From contig NW_004624781.1 of the NCBI RefSeq assembly GCF_000247695.1, positions 13,638,563 to 13,702,562 of the forward strand: DNA of 64,000 nucleotides, read 5' to 3'. The position numbers and the translations under genes are program-made. This DNA comes from Heterocephalus glaber. Lineage: Eukaryota; Chordata; Mammalia; Rodentia; Bathyergidae. Of the stretch, positions 12,770 through 25,900 are shown one piece after another; within the stretch, counting starts at the first letter, position 1, and each line of letters opens with the position of its first letter. Below the pieces are notes generated by a model. The model worked only from the letters and a program-made list of their open reading frames with translations. It was not told where the DNA came from and searched no databases.

Positions 12770-12860
12770 ATTTTGTTTCTTTACCTGAAAAATGGGCATC
12801 ATGGAATTTATCTCACATAGTCATTATGAGGATTAAATGAGATGATGTATACGAAGGTTT
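12770..12860 (+). repeat. MIR SINE remnant inside the AQP9 3'UTR
   Basis: 'tttacctgaaaaatgggca' and 'gaggattaaatgagatgat' match the sense MIR core, so it is antisense to the AQP9 transcript. Confidence 0.6.
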
Positions 12861-13789
12861 TGTGAGTTGTAAAACCCAGTGAGGGATGAGTATCCTTCCA
12901 GAAACTTCCTACCTTAAACAATCTACTAGACTAAGCTCCAGTGGTTTTCAGGCTTCTGGGGTGCTTGTAAAATAATGGATGATGCAGCCATTGACTTCAC
13001 TTGTCAAATGTCTGTCCTCATGTGGGCAATTAGGAAAATACATTTTAGTGAAAAAGACAGAATGATGTATTTTTCATGACCGAGGTTACAATTGTATTTT
13101 AGGTTATTATATACTAAAGACCAGGAAATTAATTGGTGCCCTCTAAAATGCAGAAGAGCAAGAGATTAATCTGATAAATGGTTTCCATTAAAAAATTCCA
13201 TTTGGTTTCCCAAATTTATCTTGTCTCCTGAGGTTTCTAAATGCCACAGTGTCCTTCCCCTGTGCTTTCTCCTGTATTCTACTGCTTTCTACATCCACAG
13301 GTTTGGAGAGTATTAGTATTTATGCAAAGACAGCAGCAGCACAATATAACTAGAGAATTAACTCTTTAGCTCCCTAGTTCATGGATGTTAACGGAAACAA
13401 CTGTCTTGTCTTTCAGATTAGGTTTTAGATGACGCTCAGAAGGTAATATTTGTAGATATTGAAGAAGAGGCCTTTGGTGAATTATTTTGTATGAGTTACA
13501 CAGCTGAGACCATCCAGTTAAAGACTTCCATCAAAGATGCAATAAACAGGTCACGAAAGAAGGCTATTCAGGGGGTGGTCTGTGCTATTCGGAGGAGGGA
13601 GCAACTCGAAGAGAAGAGGTCCGTTTTTCCAAACCTTCACTCAGGTGCCTTTGCAACTGGATGTACCATAGAACTAGCAGAGAGAAGTGGGTAGATTCCA
13701 TCCTAGTTATACAAAAATGCAGACACATAGATGCCATCTCTCCTGAAATGAATTCCAAATCAGCTGCAAGTTCAGAGCTGAGCACGTCA

Positions 13790-13964
13790 CTACATTTTAA
13801 CACTAAGCTCATATTTTTCTTGTTTGTCCTCTGACTGCTCTGCCTTGAAGTTGTGGTCAGGGTCCGGATGGTGGATTTCAATGAGAAGCATATAGATGAA
13901 ACCTCCAATGGCAGCACCGATCAAAGGGCCCACTACAGGGATCCACCAGAAGTGATTTCCAGCT
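13790..13964 (-). CDS. AQP9: AQP9 exon 6 (coding part)
   Basis: Residues 238-295. Begins after a 'tttggtttcag' acceptor; the first base completes the AGA Arg codon split across intron 5. Encodes AGNHFWWIPVVGPLIGAA (helix 6) and the acidic cytoplasmic tail, ending SVKM-TAG. Human AQP9 ends SVIM as I recall, so the penultimate residue differs. Confidence 0.95.
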
Positions 13965-16900
13965 CTGAAACCAAACAGGACGTTAGTGACACATTTCTTG
14001 GCCTTCCTCCTGGGATTTCTGCCTCATTATTCATTATCCAGCTAGTCTTTGTGCATACACAGTAACCTTTTAACTTGGAAAAGCTAAATAGAAGGACAAT
14101 CACTGTGGCATGGCAATCACCACCCTAGATTTTCCAGTATACCTGACTTAGGTAACAATTCCATTGACCTATTAACGTTTATGAGAGATTATGTACAATT
14201 TATTTCATTGTACAAAACATAGTGCCTGAGCCCATAGTCAAGACTGAGGCTTCCAGAGAAATTCAGGCCAACCATTCAGGAATTGCCTTTCCCTGATCTT
14301 GAAGTAATTAAGCCTGGAGATTCTGAACAGAAAGAAGATACTTCAATGTGAAGAGATTCCTAGGCATCTTTGGTTTGAGGGAAATCAAAATAAGTAATGA
14401 ATGAATGCATTAAAAATAGTGTAAATATTTAAAATACTTACTAAATATCATTTAAATCAATGCTTTTTTTTGAGATCACAGCTCAAAGATATGTTCTGAT
14501 AAGGCTTTCGTGCCATGATCTAAACTCTCCAGAATCTTCAAGGTCAGTACATTCCAGTAAAGGTACTTTGGGAAAGCAGGTGGCCTTACAAATTGTCACC
14601 ATCCTTTTTTTGAAGAGAAGAAATCTATTCAAATGACTCCACAGAAAAGACCAGTCAGAAGGTCTTAAATTGTTTGAGGATATTTAGATTTACAGTAGAA
14701 CTGTTTTTAAAAGGCAGGGAAATGATGAACACCAAAACACAGACCCAGCCAGAACACGGTGACATCCACACAGATATCCGTGTGCCCCTCCCCTTCCTCT
14801 GCCCCTGCATGAGTCTGTGTTTTGGTGTTTCTGGCTGGGTTCCAACATCTTAACTGGAAATAGTGGAGAGGACTTTGATTCTGGAAGGATTTGTGGTCTT
14901 TCATCATCATGCTTGACAATGACAGACCGGTCCAGTGGCTTTCCGTTTATTATCAAATTTGATTAGAAAAGATAATAAAGGAAATCAGCAGAAGCCAAGA
15001 GCCCTGTCCTGGGCTCCAGGAGACTCCCTCCAGAAAAGGTCTTTGGACCAGTTCCCCCTGTCTGAGGTCTGGGTCCTTCATCTGCAGAATCCCTTTCACC
15101 TGGAACCTGTAGAACTCTCAGACCTTGTGATCACCAGTACTGGCTCCATGAATCAGCCTGTGACTGAGCAGAGCAGCCACCAGATGTCATCCTTACTGCA
15201 TGGTAGAGAGGATGCTGTGTTCCTGCTCTCACCATGGCCCCCCAAAACTGAAGCAAGTCTTCGGAGGAGGCACAGGGAGGCTGGCTGCTTCTCTCAACTG
15301 GCCTTGAAGAGCTGGAAGATGACTCTGGTGGCATCATTTCCTTTTAGGGCAATCTCTCTTTGTCATTTAGCAGGTTAAGGTCCAAGATAACTGCAGGGTA
15401 CATGACCATACACACTGTACCGGAGCACAAGTGACAAATGGAGAACATCTGATGTGGTTACTTGCCTGGCCCCGTCTCACAGGCATAGGTGGTGGTGGTC
15501 ATTTGGACACCATAGCTTGGGGGCTGCCAGGAATGTGTTTGTGTTACTGCCCAAAGGACCATCTTTAGAAATTCATTACTTTGAGTAAACTATTTTAAAA
15601 ATTTAATATCATTCCAGAGGTCCTTCACCTATTAAACAGTTAATATCCTAACAAGAAATGACAGGAAGAACTTTGATTGAAAATGTCTTAATATTCAGGG
15701 GCAAAGCAGGAGTTGGCCCCAGGTGCTGGCTCTTGTCCTGTCTGATCCTCTGGCTGGCACCACCCCTGCCATCTTCCACTCTTGCTATGCAAGGTCAGGT
15801 GAGAGCCTGAGGATACACAGCTGGGTTGTAGCTGAGACCTTGGAGCTGGGTCTAGGCTAGGAGCTTTGAGGTGCTTATACCTTTGATACAGCCCTGGAAG
15901 GACAGGACACTCTAGGGACATTTTAGAGGCCTGCTGTCCCTCAGAGAGTTGGGGAAATTTTTGTTTGAGGATTAGCAGCCGCCACCCTAGCTTTTCCTTA
16001 ATGCATTTCTGGCCTCTACTCTATCCTTTTTCAACCCATCTTGTTCAGTGATGCCAGGTTCATTTTGCTGAGCGGACATTCTAAACATGCCAAATGTCTG
16101 CCCCAAATCCTTTGCTGCTCCCTATCACCTACAGAACAGGGAGAAGAAAAACCCAGAATTCTCATTTTGGGAGTCCACATTTTCTATGATCTGATGTTTC
16201 CTCTTTCTAACCTTCTTCCATATATATGAGATTACTGTTATTTACATTCTGCCTTGAATCAGGGTCCTCTGGCCCAAGATAGCCTTTGTTGTCCATGTGA
16301 GCATGTCCAAGGATGACAGGATGTCCCTCTTCCTCCCCTGGAATTCCTAGCACAGCCCTTGCTAATGAGGCACAACAGAAATCTCCTTCTTTCCCTCCCA
16401 CTACTGTTACTTACCTGAAGACATCAAATCCCCATCCTGCCAAAGCAGTGAAAAGCCTGGGGCTTAGGTCTCGGGCTGGGTTCATGGCACAGCCACTGTT
16501 CAATGCCAAGGAAGAAGAAAGGACAATGATCAGCAGGCCAACAACAATGGGCTCCAGGCCTTTGGGGACTCCCAAATTTCTGGAGTCAAAAATAGCAAAG
16601 ACCACAATGAGGAGGAACATGGTGGACGTTACCTGGAGAGATAAAATGTGCAAGAGGCTTAGCCTGTATTCTACCCACATGCTCACCTCCAAATTAACAC
16701 TTTCTTTTAAAAAATAAATCCAGCAATACTGTCCTACACTTGATGAGCCTACAACTCTTTTTTCTCCCCAATCCCAGAGTAGATGCTAAGATAAGTGTCC
16801 TTTATAGATCAGTTATCTGCCCAAGGTCAAACACTTGGTAAGTGGCAGCAGGTCTGGACCCAGAGCACTCGACTCTTCCATGTGAACTACTGTGCTCTTC

Positions 16901-19900
16901 TGCTGAGCTGCTACTGAGCTAAGTGGAAAGGCAGGCACAGGCTGGAAAGGTGAATAGAAAGGATGTTCACTCAGTGAGAAAAACAATGTGAGGCACCACA
17001 GATAAACGTGCAAAGGAAGTGGACACAAAAATCATAAAAGAAAAATCGGATTAGATTATAAGTGGAAAAATCTGATTTGTTCTAAAGCAACACAAACAAT
17101 ACCAACTATTAGGAAAAGAAGGCCAGTTCTTTCAGGATTTTCTAGAGAATTAAGCATGTGGGGCACTTCTGAAAGGACATTCAACAACAATTTAGCAATA
17201 TGCTTATGTTTAAAAACACAAGCTTATAATTTGATGCTGTTGAGTATTTGAGAATTATACCATGGAAATCATCTAAATCATGGAAAAATTAGAAAGCCCT
17301 AAGTAACATTAAAAAGGGAAGAGTTAACTATGTTTGGCATGTCTATTTCACGGTCCATTATACAACTATTAAAAACTATGTGGTAGCATAAAATGTTTAT
17401 AACATTAAATTAAAAATGGCATGTGGCTCGTTTTATATTTAAAAACACGTAAATGAAAAATTATGAGACTTTACAAAAATGATAGCAGCTGTTCTGAAAT
17501 CATGGATTAAAGCTGTTTTCCCCTCTACTTAAAAAAACTTTTTAAGCTATTATTTTACTTCAATGGCTAAATGCCAGCTATTATGTACAGAACATTCATT
17601 ATGCTTCATAAGAACTAACAGTTGGTACATTCTGTCTACTTCAGTCCTGGTACTTCATATGCTGTGTCTCATTAAGCCTCACGATAACCCCGTGATGTCA
17701 ACTCCATAACCCTCAGGTTATAGTCGAAGACTCTCGAGTGGAAGAAGTTAAGACATTTGCTCAGTGGTGTGCAGCTCAGAGGCAGAAGAATCAGATGGGA
17801 ATTAGGAAACTGATTTTAGAGTTTCAGCTCTTCACCATTTCGTCAACTTTCTGTCATAATAACGTTAGAAGAATTGGATTCAAAGAGACATTCTCTCAGA
17901 GCACTGTTCTCTGGGAAGGCTTTCTTGGCTTTCTCGGGCACAACAGAAGTGCCTTCCTCTGAGTACCCACTGCATTTGGGTTTTACTTCTATCACGGCCC
18001 TTACTGCTTTGCACAAGGAAGAGCAGCTCATTTGTCCTGCTGGGCCCCTGACCCTGAACTCCTTGAAGAAGAAACAGCTTGGAGTGGTACCTGCCTCCGA
18101 AGATGCCTGAGAAACATTATCATTGATTAAATTTTGAAATATGCTTGAATAATACTGAAAGCTAAGCAATTAATAATTTTGAGGTAAGGTAGCCCAGGAA
18201 TATAGTCATGGTGGACAACAGTTCTTTTGGGTGTTGACAGGCTGATGGTTGGCATTCATCACATGTAATAACTGACTTTAAAACCATGATCTTTTGAGAA
18301 ATTGGCAACATTCTGAGATGAGGGCAGAATGACAGAAAGCCTGGGTGATGGACTTGGATAGGCCTAGGGAAGCTGGACATCCACCCACCAGACAGTGAGC
18401 AATTTCCTGTGACCGAGGTATTTGGTGAAACATCTTGAGCCTAGCAATTGGGAAAGGATGAGAAATTCTACAAGATTCCATTAGAACAACAAAAAGAGAG
18501 AAGGAAGTAAAGGGAGGGAGGGAAAGAGAGTTGGCCAGGGGTAGAACAATCACTACTTCTTGTCTGCCCACTGTGTCCCAGAGACTCATGGCTGTGAGGT
18601 ATTAATCGGGAGTGTTGGCTTCACTTCTCTGGAGACTGAACTGGGGCTTCCTAGGTCAGCTTTACCCAGACAAGGGTGAAAGTGTGGTAAGAAGTGGGAT
18701 GGGCCTGGTCTCTACAGCACAGTGCATAATTCCAAGGGGTGGCCTCCTGTTGGGGGAGCCTGAGGCAGTGAACTCTCCCAGGGGAAGAGACAGGCCTAAG
18801 GAATGGAGAAGAGTGTCCTCCAGGGCTTGTAGGGACCCACTGCCTCTGGGGGAAGTTCCCAGAGTGGCCTGAGAATCCAAGGAAATGGCTGTCAGTCCCA
18901 AGACAGAGAATAAAGACAAAGTCCTTTGTGGTCAAGTCAACGTTTGACTAGGTCAGCATCCCTTCTCTCTTGCCTCCAGTGGAAATGACCTAAATTCATC
19001 TGAGAAATCTGCAAAGGTCCTTCAACAGCTCTTTACTCTGTGATCTTCTTCTTTATGAGAGAAATTTGGCCTGAACTGAATAGGGTCATCAGGAAAGCCA
19101 TCTGTGAAATCCGTTCTGAGACACCCCTGCCTCCTTACCAGCTGGACAGACATAGTTTATTGTACCAGATCTTGATAGGCACTGAGGGCTGCACAGTTCC
19201 CGTGCCCTGGTCCTTCCTGACCTGCCTGTAGAACAGACTCCTGGCACTCAGAAGCTAGAAGGAGTAGTCTTATCCATCTCCCTCTCTCTACAGACATTGA
19301 TCCTAGGGAGGTAAGCCATTTTGCCTTGGGCGAGTTCTCCTTTTCACATTATTCTCTCTTCCTAAGATTTCCGGTGTTGCTGTCCTAAATTTATAAAAGT
19401 TTTACCCTTCTGACCTCTTACTTTAGATGGCTACAGTTTTCCCGAGTTGGAAAACTTCTGTTTCCAGGCACCTCTAAGCCCCAGACTTGCCTCCAACACC
19501 TCTAGTAATTATTGTCCTGGGAAAACATGGTCTGTAGTTAGCCCACACCCATTTTCTAGAATAGTCTTCCTTTCACTGAATGTAACTTTATTTCATCATA
19601 ATTTCATTCAATTATGGACTCATCCATTCATTATTACACATTTTTTGAAGCTCACTGGTAGAGCACTTAGCATGGGTGAGGCCCTGGGTTCAATGCCTAG
19701 CACCATAAAAACACAAAATATTATTTTTGAGCACCTCTTACTTAGGTACTAGGCATTGTGCTTCTGCCAAATCTCCTTGGGAGTAGGAGTCTAATCTACT
19801 TTTCACTTGATGGCCCTTCGGATCTTTGAAAGTGGCTATCATGTTTCATCACATTCACACCTCTTTCCACTCAAACCCACATACACTTTGTCTAGACCAA

Positions 19901-22900
19901 GTGTCAGTGTTCTCCACTCATCGTTTGTGTGATCTCACTATGTTTTTGCTTCCTCTCCTTCAGCAGCATGCCCCTGAGAATGGACATTTGGAAATGAGTC
20001 TAAGACTCTCAGAATAGAGTAGGGTAAAACCCTCAACCAGTCATCCTCTCTTTTCTGGACCTCAGATGATGTGAAACAGGTTTATGTATTAAAGAGGAAG
20101 CAGACAACCCTTCTAGTGGCATTAACTTCTGCAAGGGCAAAAGATTGGCAAGAAAGAGTGAGTTATACCCAGTGATTTCTGACTTTGGAAACACAACCCT
20201 TTCTTTCTGATAGGCCTACAATTCTTTAGTACATTCCTGTCTTTGATCACATCTTCTCACTAAAGTTAGGTCCTTGTTGGATCTACACTTACTTGGTCTG
20301 CAAATGCATTCACCAGAGACAGATAAGGAGCTGGGTATGTTGCAAAAATGTGCGCTGTTGCATTTTCTCCCACGGTGAGCAATTTTCCACCAGCAAAGGA
20401 CATAAGTGCATCTGTGGAGGATAGAGTTCTGTCATGTTAGTGCTCTCTGGAGGGGTTGAGGGAAGCCTGTGCCAGGCCTGGTGCTGAACAACAGCAGTCA
20501 TTTGGGCTGAGCTGGCATATCCGTATCATTGATCTCTCTCTTGTGACATCATAGTATGAAGGTCTTAGAGATGCCTAGGGAATCCCAGGATGGTGTGTCA
20601 AGGGAAGAAAGCCCTAGGTGGTGCTGGTGGTCCACTCCAAACATGGATCAAATCCTGAGTTACTGGGTCCAAACCAATCTTTTCTGGGTAGAGTTCCTGG
20701 AATTTTGAAGACTAACCTAAGGCCAACATGAGGCTTGAACCTATTCTAGGGAGAGTTCATAGTTTCTACAGGGCTCCTAGTAGCTCTCAATGGCACACCT
20801 CTAAACTTGAAAGTGTCAGTATAGTGAAGAGCTGGGGAATGGCCTGTGGAGCCCTCAGACAAGGAAGTTGGTAGCCAACACAGCCAGCACCAACCCCAGG
20901 CCTCTCTGGCCATATTAGCTGGCTCTGAATCTCTGGTCTGGTTTCCAAGTCCTCATTAGTCCTCCTAGGACAACACACTATGAGGGAGCTGCCCCTTTTC
21001 TACAGCCTGTTTCCCTGAGGCTTGGTTCATCACCTCCAGCTCCCGAGGTCTTTTGGTTTGACAGTCACAATGTATTGTGTTCACCTTGGGTTTGATGGAA
21101 GGGACTGCTTTGACAGATGCTTTAGTGGAACCCCAAGATTTCCTAGTCTGAAGGGTTTGGGGGTCATCTAGCTCAATTCCCTCATTCTTTGAGGAAAGTC
21201 AGGTAAACGATGTTTAAGTCACACAGCTATTGACTGATACAGCCAGAAGTGAAGTCTGGGCCTTTGGTCACCAGCTCTGTGTTTTCCCCGAATACAGCTG
21301 CAGAATGGAAACACTGGGTGCTTGGTAGAAGGGGGTTGAGGCTGCCACCTGACCCATTTCTCTTCTGTTTCCTCCTCCAAAGACATTTCCCAGAATCCTT
21401 CTCCAAATACTTCCAGGTCATAGTCTTGGCAGTATCCCTTTCTCAGCCAAGTGGGAGGAAGCAGAGGAGCCTCAGGCCTACTGCTTCCTTTGTGTATGCA
21501 CACTAGTGTGCTTGGGCCTAAAGGTCGACCCCTTCCTCATGTCCTGCCCCCACTTCCAATGTCATCATTTCATTAAGAGGCTTCATAAATTTTCCCTAAT
21601 GATAATGTTGGCCTCATTATCTTACATTTAGAATTTCCTCTCATCAATGATAGAACATTTCCTGTTGTATCTCACCTCGTCCTACCAAATAATTCTGACT
21701 TTCAAATGAACCTAGCTCCCTAGGACCTTTGGATCCAGGATCCCTACTCACCATAGTAAATGCCAAAGAGGACTGCAGACCCTGCAAAGGCTCCCAAAAA
21801 CTGGGCCCCCACATAGAACGGCAGTTTGGACCATTCCATCCTCCCAAAGAGACACATCGCAAAGGACACAGCTGGGTTGATGTGGCCACCTGCAGAGAAG
21901 AGAAGATAGTTGGGGACATCAGCGGGAAAGCCAGGAAGGAGAGATGTCACAAAGAAAGCAGTGTGGAGAGAATCCATCTAGGACTCAGTCTGCTAGGTAG
22001 AGAAGGCTAAATGAAGAGAAATAGAAGAGAAACACACACAGAGAAAGAGACAGAGACAGAGACACAGAGAGAGAGACTGAGAGACAGATGGAGACTGAGA
22101 CAGTGTTTGAGAGACTAATAATCCTCGTGACATCACTAGATGCTGTTTAGATTATTGTCTTTATGAAAAGGAAGAGTCAGATGTAATAAGAAACTTGATG
22201 TGCTCAAATAGCTCATTTTTATGGGCTTTTATCTATTGATAAACAATAACCCTAAATAGATTGATGTGAACTATTAACGTCAATATATATTTTAAAGTCA
22301 ATATACTCACACAATATATGGATGAGGCTCAAATCCATACTAGTGCTTCCTCAGTCCATGCCCAGAGGCTATAAAAACAGTCCTAGCACTGACAGGAGAC
22401 GTCTCTTGAAGGGGAACAGCCCCGAGATGGGTACTCTCAACCTGTCCCTGAAGTAAAGGGCTTCGTTCATTTTGGGGCAATCACAGGGCGTAAGTGGATT
22501 CTCCTCTGTTGCTCTGTAGAACAATGTATTTCTCTCTCACCCAACCCAAACTACAGCTAGTGAAATTAGCTCCCTGACTCACATCTGCTCACAAGGATCA
22601 GATAGGAGATTTGCTCTGTGGAATGTCCCTAATGTCCTTGGCTGGGTTTGCTAGGAACAACATTTACTGCACACTTGCCAGATGCTAACATGGGGGGATT
22701 GAATGCATTTACTCTTCCCAAGACCCCAATGAGATGGGTACTGCTCTACTTGGCAGGTGAGGAAACCAAGAAACAGAGAAAAGTGACTTCCTCATGTTTC
22801 ATGGCCAGTAAATGGCAGGACCAGGATCAAAGCCCAGGTTCTGCTGAACCCCAGAGCTCACGTCCCCTTACTCCTCTCCACATCTTCCTCTGCAGGCTTA

Positions 22901-25900
22901 TAAAGGCTCCTCTGCTTTAGAGGGTGGGAAAGAATTTTAAAAATTACTCTGTGTACACAGGCTGGCTTTCCAGGGGGGAAGTATACTCATGTAAGGAACA
23001 CAGACAAGATTTCATGTAGAAGGAGGATCAGAGTCATGGTCTAGGTGACCACACTGAAAAGTGGACTTGCAGGTTGTGGGCACAGCTGTCAGTGAAAGAT
23101 GATATGGTGAGAATGATGATGACAATGATGACGAGATGATGATGATGATACTCTGCATCATTCACCCCTCCTCAGAGCATGGGGAGCCAGTCTACCCCCA
23201 GGAGAGAGCCATGCTTTTCCTCTGCCTCCAAGCTGTAATGGCTTGCAGGGAATTCTAGCTTCTGGCCAGGCCACAAGCATCCTTTCTTCACCTGCCTCTG
23301 CCCCCTGGGGGCTAAGCTGAGCAAGATCATGCCACTAGCAAAGCACAGGTGATTTTCTCAAACCTTATGAACATTTCATCTGCTGTGCTTTACTTTTAAA
23401 ACTGAGAGCTTCAATTCTGGACACAACCGATGACCACTAATGAGGACTAGGATGGCTGGAAACCAGGCTCAGGTGGGGCACATGGGCAGCGGGTAGTCCT
23501 GGAGGTAGCACTGCTCCTCTTCTCCTGGAAGTGCAGGAGAGCAGCTGCCCTATGTGAAAGGACAGGGTCTCTAGGAGGCCATGTCCAGCAGCAACATCTC
23601 CCTCAGATGTGCCTCTTCCAAAATCAAAGTCCCACAAGAGGAAAGGTTGGTTTGTCTTAGCCTCTCACAAGCCTTAGTCACCCCAGGCTGGGGCTGGTAT
23701 TCACTGTGGACCTCGTGTAATCCCAGGCACTTAGCAGGTAGTTAAGATGAAACAGTTAAAGAAGTAGCCAGAGGCCTTACTGAGATAACTCAGAGATCCA
23801 CAGAGAGGGAAAGTTGTCTGAGAGGGCCTGTCTGGGAGGCTCTCTGCAAAGCAACAAAGAAAAGGGTCAGAGAAGGGCCAGCGATTTAGCTCAGTGGTTC
23901 TGCCGCCTGCCTCACAAGTGCAATGACCCGAGTTCAATTCCCGGTACCAAAAAAAAAAAAAAAAAAAAAAGGGCCAGAGAGGTGACAGAGGGTTCAGAAA
24001 AAGAGGGGACCAGCAGCATCCTGTGCCCTTAGGCTGGGAGCCTGGAGGCCACTAGAAAGTTCTTCCTGGCTTACACAAGGACAAGGCACAATGGTGTGCT
24101 GGAAAGAACTTGAGAGCTAGAGTCAGAGAATCCCAAACTCAAACATGGGCCCTGAGAAGGTCGGCGTGATGATCAGATTATTCACGTAAAAAGTCTAGGC
24201 TGCAGCTGGGGTGCATGAGGCACAAGGTAAGTAGAGGGAACTCTTTTGTGGTTTCCAGGTGTGGGGTAGAACACAAAAAAAGGATTGTATTGACTGCTGA
24301 AGACTATGACGTGGTGGTCCGACTTAGGGATGAATTTACTGTGAGTACTATCCCCCAGCTCTGTCTCTTGCTAAATGTTGCTTTTGCATAATCACTTACC
24401 ATTTGTTTGCCATTTTGTCATCTGCAAACATGCGATAAATTGCATATTCTTGCAGAATTGCTGAGATCAAAATCCATTAAGGTATGTAATGTACACAGTA
24501 CAGTGCTAGCAAATTGGAATCATTAATAGTAGCTATTACTATTCCTACTGCTTACCAGAGACACCTCCAGTCACATAAATGGCCATTACCACTGCCACTG
24601 CAAATCCCACATTGATAGTGACGATGCCTCCAAAAATTCCTCGACTGAGGACAGCTTGGGCAACACAGCCACATCCCAGAACCTGGAAGGAGAGGAGAGG
24701 AAGACTTAACAAGCATGTGGGGGTGGCCACTGTCAAAAGCAACAGAAACTCAGATAAGAAAAAGTACTTTTAAATCAAGGCTGTGAGTTTTATACAAAAG
24801 GCTTGAGCTTTATACAAAGAGAGCAAGATGGTGGACCCAAGCCCACATCCGGCCTGCAGATGGGATTTGCTGGGCCGGTGCAGTGTGATGATGCCTACAT
24901 TTGTAAATCACATTATTTCACACAATGATCTAGGCATCTGGCTCTTCTAAGTTAAGCCTTTTACTCTGAGATAATTGTAGCTTCACATGAGATTGTAAGA
25001 AACAATACAGAAAGATCCCATTTGTCTTTTACCCATTGGCTTCTATTGATCAATCAGAAGATCTGGTTGCCCTCCTTCACCCTTGCCTGGGGGAAAAAAA
25101 TCTTCAACACAGCTTGAGTCTCCCCAGTTTCACTCATTCAGTTCACCCCCTCTTTGAGATCCCTGCTCTAGAGGCCGCCATGATAGTCCAGACTGAGCAC
25201 ACACAATTATACACACGTCCAGTGCATTGAAAGGGCATTTGTAGCACGTATTAGAAAGACTGTGTGATCATCAAGAAAACAAAGAAAAACTGGCAGCCAG
25301 GCCCTCCAAATCCTTGTGTCCTTTTCCCTTAGAGAGTGGAGGCTGCCATGTTCAGAGTGTTTTGACTTCTCCATGGCACCAATACAGCACTGCACTCAGA
25401 GTCCGAGCTCTGTAAACAGTTGAACAGTGAAGTATGATGGCAAGGCTTCCACAATCTTTCACTGTTAGAGGATATTTTGGACAATGGAATCAGTATTCAG
25501 AAAAGTTTGGAATAAATATGTTATGGTACATCCATTCAGTAAACTACTAGCCATAAGATAGAATGAGGAGGATCCATGTGAGATATTTCTATAAGATATT
25601 TCTTATTTCTATGAGATAGAAAGAGGAAAGATCCCCAGATTATTAAAGTCAAAAAAAGGTGCAGAGTAGTGTTAAAACATATTGCCAATTATATTAAAAT
25701 ACAAAATGTATTTATTTTTACATACATAGGGTCTTTCCTTGAATGAATGAGTAGCTGGAAGGGGTTAAAACCTGTTGGTGAGGGTGGAAAGGGTACTTCC
25801 TGGCTGGCACAGGTATTGAAAGAATATTTTTCACTGCCCCTAACCCCTTTTAACCATGTGTTTTCTCATTTAAAAAAAGAGGCCCTACATATTCATTGAG

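Larger units (their letters stand above)
12050..13789 (-). other. AQP9: AQP9 3' untranslated region (inferred)
   Basis: Follows the AQP9 stop codon directly on the minus strand. The first well-placed poly(A) signal in a position giving a 3'UTR of about 1.7 kb, close to what I recall for human AQP9, is at 12072-12077. A sense MIR core remnant lies at about 12770-12860. The exact cleavage site is not visible, and shorter alternative 3' ends are possible. Confidence 0.55.
16633..20292 (-). other. AQP9: AQP9 intron 4
   Basis: About 3.66 kb with a GTAAGT donor. Contains MIR remnants at about 16745-16865 and 17640-17790 and an old ID-like SINE near 19641-19715. Nothing else recognised. Confidence 0.85.
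21890..24555 (-). other. AQP9: AQP9 intron 2
   Basis: About 2.67 kb with a GTAAGC donor. Holds a purine-rich simple repeat (22028-22110), a MIR (22655-22860), a GAT-rich run (23098-23151), a young ID SINE (23875-23970) and a MIR that reaches to within about 10 bp of exon 2. Confidence 0.85.

Noticed and set aside
14935..15378. 147-codon plus-strand open frame in AQP9 intron 5
   Set aside because: Intronic, no domain, and no splice or start context; treated as chance.
16313..16717. 134-codon open frame on the plus strand
   Set aside because: Antisense shadow of AQP9 exon 5.
22370..22400. TATA-like 'ggctataaaaacag' in AQP9 intron 2
   Set aside because: No supporting start-site context or downstream exon on the plus strand.
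23875..23945. tRNA-like A and B boxes that could be called tRNA genes (also at 2350, 2950, 3750, 41494, 61272, 61751, 63934)
   Set aside because: All are ID SINE copies with A tails and target duplications, without a proper tRNA fold.
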